Shown piece by piece: positions 1 to 8,516 of a stretch of DNA of 64,000 nucleotides. Position 1 is the first letter of the stretch. Every line of letters begins with the position of its first letter. This stretch comes from Methylacidiphilum caldifontis. GTDB taxonomy: Bacteria > Verrucomicrobiota > Verrucomicrobiia > Methylacidiphilales > Methylacidiphilaceae. The stretch lies in NCBI RefSeq assembly GCF_017310505.1, contig NZ_CP065957.1, positions 1,550,001 through 1,614,000 of the forward strand. The letters run 5' to 3'. Under the pieces are notes generated by a model. That model was not told the DNA's origin. It ran no database searches and was given only the letters and a program-made list of their open reading frames with translations. The position numbers and the translations under genes were made by a program.

Positions 1-285
1 ATAAAATATCTGAAGGAAGATCGCTTTTTTGACTTTGCTTTTATTGATGCGGATAAACAGAATTATGAAAATTATTATGAGTTGTTATTACCTAGGATCA
101 GACCAAATGGACTTATTGTTTTTGACAACATGCTGTGGAAGGGTAAGGTAGTCTGTCCTGATATCACTGATAAAGACTCTGTTGTTTTAAGTCGATTGAA
201 TGAGAAGTTAAAAGATGATCCAAGGGTTGAATCCGTACTTATCCCCATGGCCGATGGAGTCGTCATAGCAAGGAAGAAAGGATAA
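1..285 (+). CDS. O-methyltransferase, class I SAM-dependent (3' part only)
   Basis: The frame is open from the first base of the window, so the N-terminal part with the SAM-binding glycine motif lies upstream. The visible 94 residues match the C-terminal half of the caffeoyl-CoA/catechol O-methyltransferase family (Methyltransf_3): the FIDADKQNY segment, whose acidic residues bind divalent metal in this family, then LLPRIRPNGLIVFDN and the M-L-W-x-G-x-V strand. Such enzymes transfer methyl from SAM to a hydroxyl group using a metal; the substrate here cannot be told. The TAA stop abuts the ATG of the thioredoxin-like gene, so the two are probably co-transcribed. Confidence 0.85.
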   Translation: MKYLKEDRFFDFAFIDADKQNYENYYELLLPRIRPNGLIVFDNMLWKGKVVCPDITDKDSVVLSRLNEKLKDDPRVESVLIPMADGVVIARKKG

Positions 286-1101
286 ATGGTTATGATTTTC
301 GATGTTAGCGATTTCCAGAAAGAAGTTATTGAAAGAAGTCAAATCAAGCCTGTTGTTGTCGATTTTTGGGCTGCTTGGTGTGGGCCTTGCCGTATGCTCT
401 CGCCCATCCTTGAAGAGTTGGCTGAACAAGCAAAAGACAGGTGGGATTTAGCAAAATTGAATGTTGATGAATTGAATGAAGTGGCCATAGAATGTGGGGT
501 GAGTGGGATTCCAGATGTAAGAATTTTTATTTCAGGCAAAGAAAAAGATCGTTTTATTGGCCTACAACCCAAAATAGCTATACAGAACTGGCTTGAAAAA
601 AACCTTGGAGAAGGCACAAAAAAAGCAAAATGGCAAGATTCGATCGAACTGTTTCAACAGGGAAAGTTTCATGAATCTTATGTGGCTTTTGAAAAAGCCA
701 AGGATAAACCTGAGGATGCTCAAGATAGCTTGACATGTGCTCGGTTAGTACTCTTGGCTAATCCTCAAAAGGCATTGGAAATGCTGGATTCTTCTGACCG
801 ATTGGAAGATCCTGAGCTTTTTGATGCGATATCGTTTTTAGCCCGTTTATTGCTTGGAAAAGAAATTGAAAATTGGGCGGATGAGAAGCAAAAAAAAGAT
901 TTTATGGAAGGGATAGAGGCTCTTAAGTCAATGGATGTAGAAAAAGCACTTTCTCAATGGATAAGTCTTCTTCATCAAAATAAAAATGTGGGCCAAGGGT
1001 TGGTTTTGAAAGCTGTTCGTAGTTTATTCTATTATCTTGGGCACAGACATCCTCTTTCTCTTAAATATAGTCGCCCTTTTTCTACGGCCATAAATATCTA
1101 G
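286..1101 (+). CDS. Thioredoxin-domain protein with TPR-like C-terminus (CnoX/YbbN type)
   Basis: The 271-residue protein has a thioredoxin fold at residues 1-108 with the intact redox motif W31-C-G-P-C35, followed by a helical segment (about 115-250) resembling the tetratricopeptide region of CnoX/YbbN chaperedoxins. No signal peptide is visible, so it should act in the cytoplasm, probably as a co-chaperone or mixed-disulfide protector. Unlike E. coli CnoX, which lacks a CxxC pair, this copy keeps both cysteines and could be a true oxidoreductase. It starts directly after the stop of the methyltransferase gene. An ATG two codons further in is an equally possible start. Family assignment is firm; the chaperone role is inferred. 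Confidence 0.85.
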   Translation: MVMIFDVSDFQKEVIERSQIKPVVVDFWAAWCGPCRMLSPILEELAEQAKDRWDLAKLNVDELNEVAIECGVSGIPDVRIFISGKEKDRFIGLQPKIAIQNWLEKNLGEGTKKAKWQDSIELFQQGKFHESYVAFEKAKDKPEDAQDSLTCARLVLLANPQKALEMLDSSDRLEDPELFDAISFLARLLLGKEIENWADEKQKKDFMEGIEALKSMDVEKALSQWISLLHQNKNVGQGLVLKAVRSLFYYLGHRHPLSLKYSRPFSTAINI

Positions 1102-1112
1102 TCGTTGTTGGT

Positions 1113-1985
1113 TTAATCCACAGGTTCAACATGCACAACAACATCGGTTATTTTTACTGAGTCTGCAGAACATAGCTTCTCTTTAACCTTGTGTCCAATA
1201 GTATGTCCCTCCCTGACAGTGATGGAGCCTGAAACAACTACATGAATGTCCATCAGTAAACCTTGTCCACTTTTGCGAATACGACATTTTTCTATATTGA
1301 TTACTCCTGGGACTTCTTTCGCAAGGTTCCTTATTTGGAGTTCAATGTTTTTAGGTGGAGCTGTGTCCATGATTTCTAAAAATGAGGGATGTAAAAGTTG
1401 AATGCTATTCCAAAGAATGATTGCTCCGGATACAAGGGCGGCTAAAGCATCTGCCAGTTTCCAGCCCGTAATCAAGGCAACGAGAATTCCCAAAAAGGCG
1501 GCTAGAGAAGAAAAAGCATCATAGCGATGATGCCAGGAATTGGTAAGTAATACAAGGCTGTCTGTTTTCTTTGCCAGTTTTCTAAATATTCTGAAAAAAA
1601 ATTCCTTGCTGATAATAACCAACACCAAAATCGGTAGAGTATAGACCGATGGCAGTGCTGAAGGCTGCCAGAGGCTTTTAATCGCCTCATAGGATACAAA
1701 AAACGTCAAAAAAATCAAAAGAGTAGAAATAATCAAAGCCGAAATCGGATCAGCCTTCCCATGACCGAAAGGATGATTGAAATCAGGTGGCATTTGCGAT
1801 ATCTTGATCCCTAGCCATACAAGAATAGATGACCCTATGTCGGCAACAGATTCTATGCCGTCGGCTATTAAAGCTGAAGAATGGCCGATTAAACCTACAG
1901 AAATTTTAGTTGCAGCGAAAATAAAATTTAAGAGTAGGCTTAGAAGAATATAGCGAAAAATTCTTTGATCTAGGGAAGAGCTCAT
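1113..1985 (-). CDS. Cation diffusion facilitator family transporter
   Basis: The 290-residue protein belongs to the CDF family, inner-membrane proton-coupled exporters of Zn2+, Fe2+, Cd2+ or similar ions. Visible features are an N-terminal helix, the second-helix motif HSSALIADGIESVADI with metal-binding acidic residues, the NSWHHRYDA motif of the fifth helix (HxxxD), and a cytoplasmic C-terminal domain from about residue 205 ending in VVVHVEPVD. The DxxE in the second helix replaces the more usual DxxxD/HxxxD arrangement, so metal preference cannot be read off. It converges with the thioredoxin-like gene, the two stops being 11 nt apart. Confidence 0.88.
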   Translation of the reverse strand: MSSSLDQRIFRYILLSLLLNFIFAATKISVGLIGHSSALIADGIESVADIGSSILVWLGIKISQMPPDFNHPFGHGKADPISALIISTLLIFLTFFVSYEAIKSLWQPSALPSVYTLPILVLVIISKEFFFRIFRKLAKKTDSLVLLTNSWHHRYDAFSSLAAFLGILVALITGWKLADALAALVSGAIILWNSIQLLHPSFLEIMDTAPPKNIELQIRNLAKEVPGVINIEKCRIRKSGQGLLMDIHVVVSGSITVREGHTIGHKVKEKLCSADSVKITDVVVHVEPVD

Positions 1986-2152
1986 TGATGATCAAAAATG
2001 ATTATCTGTTCATCCTATTTTAGCTTACTAATATTTTTCTCCTTTAAGAAAGAAGAGTAAATGTGATTTATTTTATTAAAAATTTATTTTTGATAGATAA
2101 AAGATTATGATAATAAAGCTCTTGTAACTTTTAACTTAAAAGGAGGTATTTT

Positions 2153-2494
2153 GTGAAAAAATTTCTTTTTGCGGTAATGCTCATGGCAATACAAGGATCC
2201 TGGTTATTTGCTGCCAAAGAGGTAACCGTAAAAGGTGAGCTTGTCGACCTCGTATGTTATATAGATCACGCTGCACAGGGCGAGAAACATATGAAATGTG
2301 GTCGAACCTGTATCGATGCTGGATTGCCTCCAGGTTTAAAAGGAGATGACGGCAAGCTCTATTTAATTGTTGGAGAACATAAGCCTATTAACAAAGAAGC
2401 AGTCAAGTATGCGGATAAAAAAGTGACTGTGAAAGGAAAACTTGTAAGTGCTGAAGGCTATCACTTAATTGAAGATGCCGAGATTATTCCATAA
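2153..2494 (+). CDS. Small exported Cys/His protein, OB-fold-like
   Basis: The 113-residue protein starts at a GTG preceded by a strong ribosome binding site (AGGAGG, 6 nt upstream). Residues 1-20 form a signal peptide ending LFAAK. The mature part opens with a beta-strand (VTVKGELVDLVCYIDH), then a cluster of two His and three Cys in the pattern C-x3-H-x7-H-x2-C-x3-C, and ends with a second VTVKGKLV strand. Small periplasmic proteins of this layout with an OB-like barrel are seen in Acidobacteria and Verrucomicrobia; function is unknown to me. The Cys/His cluster suggests metal binding or a disulfide. It is monocistronic, and a weak GGG-AAA-CCC-TTTT hairpin follows at 2522-2535. Confidence 0.75.
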   Translation: MKKFLFAVMLMAIQGSWLFAAKEVTVKGELVDLVCYIDHAAQGEKHMKCGRTCIDAGLPPGLKGDDGKLYLIVGEHKPINKEAVKYADKKVTVKGKLVSAEGYHLIEDAEIIP

Positions 2495-2932
2495 TGCAGC
2501 TCCCATAGGCGAAGCTTCTTGAGGGAAACCCTTTTCTTTTTCAAATAAACAAAGCTTTGCTTCTTTGATTTGAGGCTTTGAGCGGCTATCCTTTTGTCCT
2601 ATCATCTGAAACAGACAAGGATAAAAAATTGGCTATCCTTGTCAGTGGGCGTGAGTTTTTACAAGGAATACGATGGATAAGCAGTTTTCATTGGCAATTG
2701 AATAGGGTTGGCTTCAAAAGCCATAAATGGTTATACACCCATTACGTGAGCCAATGGGAATAAAGTAAATCTCGTCGAGGTGCACCGGAAGCTTGGAAAA
2801 GAATGTATCCTGTGCTTTATCAGGATAGGCACAGAGACATTTAGCCGGTCTTCCCAATGAGACTAAAGTTAAAAGCCAAAGGGAGAATTGATGTGAAGTA
2901 AAGCTTATGGATTTGAAAGTGAATAGGGACGG
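2495..2932. other. Gene-free stretch with a series of perfect hairpins
   Basis: No convincing gene is visible. A 61-codon frame (2578-2763, TTG start, no ribosome binding site) has no recognisable family. The stretch holds four perfect inverted repeats: GACAAGGATA/TATCCTTGTC (2614-2623 with 2634-2643), TGGCTT/AAGCCA (2709-2714 with 2718-2723), CCCATT/AATGGG (2738-2743 with 2753-2758) and TATCCTG/CAGGATA (2806-2812 with 2821-2827). The arm at 2614-2623 can also pair upstream with TATCCTTTTGTC at 2587-2598. It could be a structured RNA or the remains of a mobile element. Confidence 0.4.
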
Positions 2933-5737
2933 TCAGTTTTTGTCCCAACGGGGTAAAGGGCAATCTTTACCCTTGAAACCTATCCAGAGTGCTTTATTGA
3001 AGCGATCTGGGTCGAGATGATCTTCTCTAGAAAAATCTTCATCGGAAAGCAAAGCCTCCCAGAAGGAGGCATTATGGAGTAGTGGAGCTTGGCTAGCTTT
3101 TTTATTGGGAATGGGCAGATCAGTTTGACTAAGAACTTCAGGAACAGTGGCTGTATAAGTCCAGTTTTTCTGTTTTAGATCAAAAATGTTGGTCATGGGT
3201 TGGGAAAACTGATCAAAAACTGATAAGGAACCCAGGCCGAGTATCTTTTCTATCGTTTTAATAAGGCTAATGGTTGTATATCTTGTTGAAACAGTCGTTT
3301 TTTGTTTGACAAAGGGTCCAATGACAAGGGCGATGCTCCTATGGGCATCAACATGATCAACGCTGTTTTGCGCGTCATCTTCAACGACAAAAATCAAAGT
3401 GTTATCTTTATAAGGGCTATTAGCGACTTTTTGGACAAGCAGGCCTAGCGCATAGTCGTTATCCGCCATCTGTGTTTCGACGGTGTCAACTTTATCTATG
3501 CTTTGACCAAACAATCCAAAATGATCATGTGGAAGTCTAACTAGTTCCAAGGTGGGAAGATTTTTGTTTTTTACGAAATCATCAAACTCTCTTTCCCATT
3601 CTTTAAACCTCCAGAAATCGGGATATTTCATGTCAAATCCGCGATAATAGGGATCGCTTACTTTAGCCAATGAAGGTTTGGTTGGGAAGAATTGGACGAC
3701 ATTGTCTTTATAAGGCTGCCTCGAGAGAGGAACAAATGAGGGATAGTCTTTAGGAAGATGATATCTTGTTAAATCTCCAAAAAACCCGTAGTTCCTCACT
3801 GTAATTCCTTTTTTCAGTGCTTCATCCCAGAGGTATCCTAGGCCTATTTCTCCTTCAGGGCCATCGGGAGATGAAATATCGCTTTTACCAGGAAGAATGT
3901 CGGGATCAATGGGAAGGAAAGGATCGGATTTTTTTCTCGACTCTAAATTCTGCTCCCCCACATTGATGTTTCTATTCATTCCTTCCCAATCATAAGTTAT
4001 TCCTCGACCACTGTAATGCAGAGGAACGGTTTTTTCGGTTATGTCCAGAGCTCTAGCTGCTGTACTCCATAGCCAACCATTTCCACTGACTTCTCCACTA
4101 TCCAGAAAGTTATCGAGAAGCACAAACTGAGTAGCTAAGTTCCTATGGTTAGGAGCATAAGGAGCTAAAATAGCAAGATTGGGATCACCGTTGCCCGATT
4201 TTATGTCACCTAACAGCTGGTCATAACCTCTGTTTTCCTTGATAATGTAGATAACATGATGGATAAGACCATGCAGTTTATTGAAAAGACTGAGCGTTTC
4301 TTTGGAAAAGGAAAGCAGATTGTTGTTTTCGAGGGTCATGTGCGTTAGAGTGCTATAGGAGATGGGCTTTGGGCGGGGAAAACTTAAAAGGCTAGAGCTT
4401 ATTTTTTGAAGGATAAATTGATTTTTTGATAGCCACTGTTTATAAAAATCGTTATTTAAGGCTGAAGGTTTCTCCCATTGATCGTTATTTGGACCAGCTA
4501 TACTCTTGGTATTGCATACATAAAGCCATTTTCCGTCAGAACGAATCCCAACGGCAGAAGGATACCAACCTGTGGGTATAAGGCATAAAAGTTCAGTTTT
4601 GTATTGAGGGCTTTTTATTTTTGTTGCTCCTTGAGCATAAGGACTAAGTTTGATCACTGAAAGGCAGTTCATTCCTCCATTAGTCACATAAACGAGTTTG
4701 CCCGAAGGATCGAGAGCAAGATTGTTAGGAGAAGCTCCTTTAAGAAATTTAGCCGAAGAAATTCCCATAGGACTAATCGTTTCAACAGAATCGATTACAT
4801 TATCTGAGAAAGTATCAATAACAGTCAGCCTATCTGAGTTGTCTTCTGTGACATAAGCCCGATTTAAAGAGCTGTTGACAATGATGCGGTTGGGTTGTCC
4901 TTGAAGATATAATCGTCGAATAAGTTTTAAAGTATTATTATCCCAACGAACCACATCTATTTCCCGGTCTCTAAGACTGCTCACATAAATTTTATTATTA
5001 CCCGTCCAGGCAACATCTAAAGGATATTCTCCTCCGGCTGCTCCGGAATACCTGGGGTCAATTTTCCCAGGACGTAAATCGAGTTCCCCAATTTTTGTCC
5101 ATTTTTCCAAATCAATTAAACTTATAGAATCATTGGTAAAATTTGCTACAGCAAGGAATTTTCCATCTGGACTAACCCTTATTCCTGAAACCACAGGTTT
5201 TACGTCAATACCGTTACCTTTGGAATGATTCAGCAATAGGGGAGGGCGGGAGGAAGACCAGTTTTGCTCAAAGCCTTTGAAGGCATAGACGGCATCATCC
5301 ATCCCTCCTGAGACATAAAACTCTCTCCCATTGGGATTCCAATCAATGCCTATAAAAGAGTTAGGGATATCTATCACAGCCATTTTTCTAGGATATCCCC
5401 GAGAAATGTCGTAAATAAAAATGTGTTGTTTTGAAAGTTCGAAATTAGGTTTGCCATCTGGGCCAAAACGTTTGTTGTAGCCGCTCGTTAACAAAAGAAG
5501 GGTATCTTCGCTTGGGCTTATGGCAATTGACATTGCCCCAGATACAGGGATTTCACCCTTCTCTGACTCAATTGTCAAATCCTCGATGCTTGAATCGGGG
5601 ATTGCAGAAAAATTAATCCGTACTCCAGTCGGAATATAACCTGGGTTTGTGATCCTTTGAGCTTGGAGGGCAAAAAGAGGAAAAAAAGGTAACCCCAGAC
5701 TTAAAGTAAAGATCAAAATGAAAAGGAATTTGGACAT
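2933..5737 (-). CDS. Exported beta-propeller / phosphoesterase fusion protein
   Basis: The 934-residue protein has a signal peptide (about 1-24), then a seven-bladed YVTN/YncE-type beta-propeller (about 60-430), seen as repeated blades such as VRVSPDGKFLAVANFTNDSI and LALDPSGKLVYVTNGG. A phosphoesterase/alkaline-phosphatase-superfamily domain follows (about 485-900), beginning HVIYIIKENRGYDQLLGDI. It keeps EDDAQNSVDHVDAHR, the metal-binding Asp/His segment typical of the phospholipase-C-like family PF04185. The architecture is known in Acidobacteria, Planctomycetes and Verrucomicrobia, usually annotated as bifunctional YncE/alkaline phosphatase. Substrate is unknown; periplasmic hydrolysis of a phosphoester is the likely role. 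It is monocistronic, upstream of tRNA-Arg on the opposite strand. Confidence 0.85.
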   Translation of the reverse strand: MSKFLFILIFTLSLGLPFFPLFALQAQRITNPGYIPTGVRINFSAIPDSSIEDLTIESEKGEIPVSGAMSIAISPSEDTLLLLTSGYNKRFGPDGKPNFELSKQHIFIYDISRGYPRKMAVIDIPNSFIGIDWNPNGREFYVSGGMDDAVYAFKGFEQNWSSSRPPLLLNHSKGNGIDVKPVVSGIRVSPDGKFLAVANFTNDSISLIDLEKWTKIGELDLRPGKIDPRYSGAAGGEYPLDVAWTGNNKIYVSSLRDREIDVVRWDNNTLKLIRRLYLQGQPNRIIVNSSLNRAYVTEDNSDRLTVIDTFSDNVIDSVETISPMGISSAKFLKGASPNNLALDPSGKLVYVTNGGMNCLSVIKLSPYAQGATKIKSPQYKTELLCLIPTGWYPSAVGIRSDGKWLYVCNTKSIAGPNNDQWEKPSALNNDFYKQWLSKNQFILQKISSSLLSFPRPKPISYSTLTHMTLENNNLLSFSKETLSLFNKLHGLIHHVIYIIKENRGYDQLLGDIKSGNGDPNLAILAPYAPNHRNLATQFVLLDNFLDSGEVSGNGWLWSTAARALDITEKTVPLHYSGRGITYDWEGMNRNINVGEQNLESRKKSDPFLPIDPDILPGKSDISSPDGPEGEIGLGYLWDEALKKGITVRNYGFFGDLTRYHLPKDYPSFVPLSRQPYKDNVVQFFPTKPSLAKVSDPYYRGFDMKYPDFWRFKEWEREFDDFVKNKNLPTLELVRLPHDHFGLFGQSIDKVDTVETQMADNDYALGLLVQKVANSPYKDNTLIFVVEDDAQNSVDHVDAHRSIALVIGPFVKQKTTVSTRYTTISLIKTIEKILGLGSLSVFDQFSQPMTNIFDLKQKNWTYTATVPEVLSQTDLPIPNKKASQAPLLHNASFWEALLSDEDFSREDHLDPDRFNKALWIGFKGKDCPLPRWDKN

Positions 5738-5879
5738 TCCGGTGCTATACCCTAATCTTCTGTGACACGAATTAGAACATATTATCCATTTTCAATGGTT
5801 TTTTTATCAAGAAAATTTTTTTTGAAGTTTTTTTGCATTTTCTTTTCTCCATAGATCACTAATTTATTTTCTGTACTTA

Positions 5880-5952
5880 GCACTCATAGCTCAACGGCTA
5901 GAGCATCGGTCTTCGGAACCGAGGGTTGGGGGTTCGAATCCCTCTGGGTGCA
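5880..5952 (+). tRNA. tRNA-Arg (anticodon TCG)
   Basis: A complete 73-nt cloverleaf can be drawn: acceptor GCACTCA/TGGGTGC with one G-T pair, D stem GCTC/GAGC, anticodon stem TCGGT/ACCGA around loop CTTCGGA (anticodon TCG, reading CGA), a 5-nt variable loop, T arm GGGGG-TTCGAAT-CCCTC, discriminator A. The CCA end is not encoded. It lies alone between the phosphoesterase gene and a gene-free stretch. Confidence 0.97.
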
Positions 5953-6420
5953 CATTATTTTGCTTCTCTACAGGGTTTTTTTCTATCTTCTTCTCTTGAA
6001 ATTTGAGATTTTTTATCTGTTCCTTCTTGTCTGGCAAACCATAGCAAGGCTGATTATCCGACCGATTCCGCCTCCATTCCAATCTCAGATTTGATCAATT
6101 TCTAGAGATAAGTCTTTCCCATCACAGTGCATTTCCTCCCATAGTTCACCAGCAGATAGTCGGCCGTATTGTAGTTGGTCGAAAAAGATTTGCTGATATT
6201 CAGCAGCTAAGAAGATCTCGAAATCAAGGAGCACTACTTGTGGTTAGAAGCAATGATTGACAAGGCACTTTAATTCGACTGAAGTAGCATTTGTAAGCTT
6301 TCTTGCAAGTAAAATCAAACTAGAGCTTTTCAAAGAGGGATATCGAAAGGATGCCTATTTTTGCTTTTGAGAAAAGAAATCTCCTCCATTTCCACTATAA
6401 ATCATATATTTGTTCCAAGA
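5953..6420. other. Gene-poor stretch downstream of tRNA-Arg
   Basis: Between the tRNA and the end of rpiB I see no full-length gene. The only protein-like signal is the short minus-strand frame described at 6085-6234. A perfect hairpin TGCTGA-tat-TCAGCA sits at 6191-6205 inside that frame. A tRNA followed by a gene-poor stretch is a common place for decayed integrated elements, but no duplicated tRNA end, integrase or terminal repeat is visible. Confidence 0.4.
6085..6234 (-). pseudogene. Possible 49-residue ORF or gene remnant
   Basis: A GTG-initiated minus-strand frame encodes 49 residues with a protein-like composition, including FFDQLQYGRLSAGELWEEM and an acidic end. There is no ribosome binding site in front of the GTG, and a stop codon lies only four codons upstream. 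I do not recognise the family. It may be the tail of a decayed gene, a short independent protein, or chance. Confidence 0.25.
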
Positions 6421-6867
6421 TTATGAAACATTTTCATAATCCATCATTTTCTTTATTCGGGGAATATGTCGTCCTCCCTCAAAAGGGGTTTCAAGAAAAA
6501 TTTTTACAATTTTGAGAGCCATTTCTTCGGGGATAAGTCTTTCTCCAATAGCAATTGCATTGGCATCATTGTGGAGTCTGCCTAATTTTGCAGACTCTTC
6601 ATTAAAACAATAGGCACACCGAATCCCTTTAACCTTGTTTGCAACCATGGCTTCACCGTTTCCTGAACCCCCAAAAACTATCGCTCTGTCAGCTTTACCT
6701 TGAGCAACAAGCAACGCTGCAGGTCTTATGTAATCAGGATAATCAACAGGGGGCTCAGGAGCAAATGTCCCACAGTCTATCACTTCAAGACAAGATTCTT
6801 CTAAAAACTTTTTGACCTTTTCCTTGTAATGAAACCCAGCATGATCAGATCCTAGCGCAATTTTCAT
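6421..6867 (-). CDS. rpiB: Ribose-5-phosphate isomerase B
   Basis: The 148-residue protein is a full-length RpiB (LacA/RpiB family), interconverting ribose-5-phosphate and ribulose-5-phosphate in the pentose phosphate pathway. Visible motifs are GSDHAGFHYKE at the N-terminus and RLHNDANAIAIGER at 97-110. The active-site loop reads GGSGNGE (66-72), with Glu72 where the E. coli enzyme carries catalytic Cys. This is the form described for Mycobacterium tuberculosis RpiB, in which a Glu is the base. It lies 37 nt downstream of gnd on the same strand, a logical two-gene pentose phosphate operon. Confidence 0.95.
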   Translation of the reverse strand: MKIALGSDHAGFHYKEKVKKFLEESCLEVIDCGTFAPEPPVDYPDYIRPAALLVAQGKADRAIVFGGSGNGEAMVANKVKGIRCAYCFNEESAKLGRLHNDANAIAIGERLIPEEMALKIVKIFLETPFEGGRHIPRIKKMMDYENVS

Positions 6868-6904
6868 AATTCTATCATGGGAAAATTACTGCAATTAAGT
6901 CAAG

Positions 6905-8320
6905 TCATTCCCATACTGTATGGAATATACCTTGCGAGTCGACTCTTTCATAAGTATGCGAACCGAAATAATCTCGTTGCAATTGAATGAGGTTTGCGGG
7001 TAATCTCCCACAACGAAAGCCATCAAAGTAGCTAAGTGTGGAAAGAAAAGCATAAATGGGAAGTTCAGAGCTAAGGGATAAAGAACAGAATTTTCTAAGA
7101 GAAGAAACAAGGTTTTTTTCTTTGATTTCTTGAGAGATAGAAGGATCTAACAAGAGGTTAGAAAGATTTGGGTTTTTGCTGAAAGCCATCCGGCTTTTTT
7201 CTAGGAACTTTGATCGGATTATACAGCCCCCCCTCCAGATTTTGGCAACTTTTTCCAACTCTATTCCAAATTCGTAATTTTTTGATGCTTCTCTCAATAG
7301 GGAAAATCCCTGGGCGTAAGTACAGATAATTCCTAAAAAAAGAGCCTTTTTCAGCTCTTGGGCAATCGATTGATGGACGGTCGGTTCTAAAACGGGAGGA
7401 GAAGAATGGGTGTCAAATTGATTATTAAATTCTTTACGCTCTTCAACTCGAGAAGAAAGATTTCTCATTACAACCGCAGCATCAATAGTAGGGGTAGGAA
7501 TTTGTAGTTTGAGAGCTTCTTCTGATGTCCATGCACCGGTGCCAAGCTGCCTAGCGACATCTAAGACTTTATTTAACAAAAGATCATCGGTCTTATCATC
7601 CTTTTTCCTTAAAATAGGGACTGTTATTTCAATCAGGTATCCACTCAGTTCCTCTTTAGACCACTGTTCAAATAAATCTGAAATTTGTTTTTCATTCCAT
7701 TGTAGAACCTTGTGTGCAAAATCATAACATTCTGCTATGAGTTCCATGATCCCGTATTCTATGCCGTTATGAACCATTTTGACATAATGGCCTGCAGAAC
7801 CTCTCCCCATATAATCGACACAAGGTTCTCCATCAGCTTTTGCCGATATGGCTTCAAGCATAGGTTTTAATATTTCATAAGCTTCTCTATCTCCTCCAAC
7901 CATCAAGCTTGGCCCGTGTCTTGCTCCACTTTCCCCTCCTGAAGTCCCCATTCCAATAAAGAAGATTTTTTTATCCTTAAGTTGTTTTTGACGTCTCTCT
8001 GTATCTTGGTAGAAAGAGTTGCCGCCATCTATAAGAATGTCGCCCTCTTTAAGAAGAGGGAGAAGTTCTTGAATAACCTGATCAACGGGCTGTCCGGCAG
8101 GGACAAAAAACAAAATTTTTTTTGGGCTTTCAAGAGAGTGGACAAATTCTTCAAGCGAATCAAAAGATGAAGCCACTCCTTGAGATTCTTCTTTTAGTGC
8201 TCTTACTTTTGAATTATCCCTGTCGTATCCGGAAATCTTATAACCATGATCAATGAGATTTAACCCAAGATTTCTGCCCATTACACCCAAGCCGATTATT
8301 CCCAGAGGATTTTTTTCCAT
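6905..8320 (-). CDS. gnd: 6-phosphogluconate dehydrogenase, decarboxylating
   Basis: The 471-residue protein has the length of the long-chain NADP-dependent enzyme that turns 6-phosphogluconate into ribulose-5-phosphate, CO2 and NADPH. It opens with the Rossmann motif GLGVMGRNLGLNL and contains the family hallmark GTSGGESGARHGPSLMVGG. KMVHNGIEYG follows, holding the catalytic Lys and the substrate-contacting Asn, and a typical all-helical C-terminal domain ends the protein. rpiB follows immediately, so the oxidative branch product is made and isomerised from one transcript. Confidence 0.96.
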   Translation of the reverse strand: MEKNPLGIIGLGVMGRNLGLNLIDHGYKISGYDRDNSKVRALKEESQGVASSFDSLEEFVHSLESPKKILFFVPAGQPVDQVIQELLPLLKEGDILIDGGNSFYQDTERRQKQLKDKKIFFIGMGTSGGESGARHGPSLMVGGDREAYEILKPMLEAISAKADGEPCVDYMGRGSAGHYVKMVHNGIEYGIMELIAECYDFAHKVLQWNEKQISDLFEQWSKEELSGYLIEITVPILRKKDDKTDDLLLNKVLDVARQLGTGAWTSEEALKLQIPTPTIDAAVVMRNLSSRVEERKEFNNQFDTHSSPPVLEPTVHQSIAQELKKALFLGIICTYAQGFSLLREASKNYEFGIELEKVAKIWRGGCIIRSKFLEKSRMAFSKNPNLSNLLLDPSISQEIKEKNLVSSLRKFCSLSLSSELPIYAFLSTLSYFDGFRCGRLPANLIQLQRDYFGSHTYERVDSQGIFHTVWE

Positions 8321-8516
8321 TCCTTTTCTCGCTTGTTTTGGATAAAAAGTTTTTTCTTATATCTATAAAAAGACTCATGAAGTTTAAGTTGCGTTTAAAA
8401 GCCAAAATAGACTGGTTCTTTGTTTTTATGATTTAAATGAACGACTGCCTCAGCTTTGAAACGCTCCATGAACTTCTTTTGGAATACAGCCAGTAGACAG
8501 TCAGTTGCAAGAAAAG

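Noticed and set aside
2578-2763. 61-codon frame as a gene
   Set aside because: TTG start, no ribosome binding site, no recognisable family, and the DNA is dominated by hairpins; kept only as part of the gene-free stretch.
2495-2932. Known structural RNA (SRP RNA, tmRNA, RNase P RNA)
   Set aside because: None of the conserved cores of these RNAs could be found on either strand.
5891-6082. 63-codon minus-strand frame over tRNA-Arg containing HPEGFEPPTLGSEDRCSSR
   Set aside because: This peptide is the familiar false translation of the antisense of a tRNA-Arg gene; the frame is explained wholly by the tRNA.
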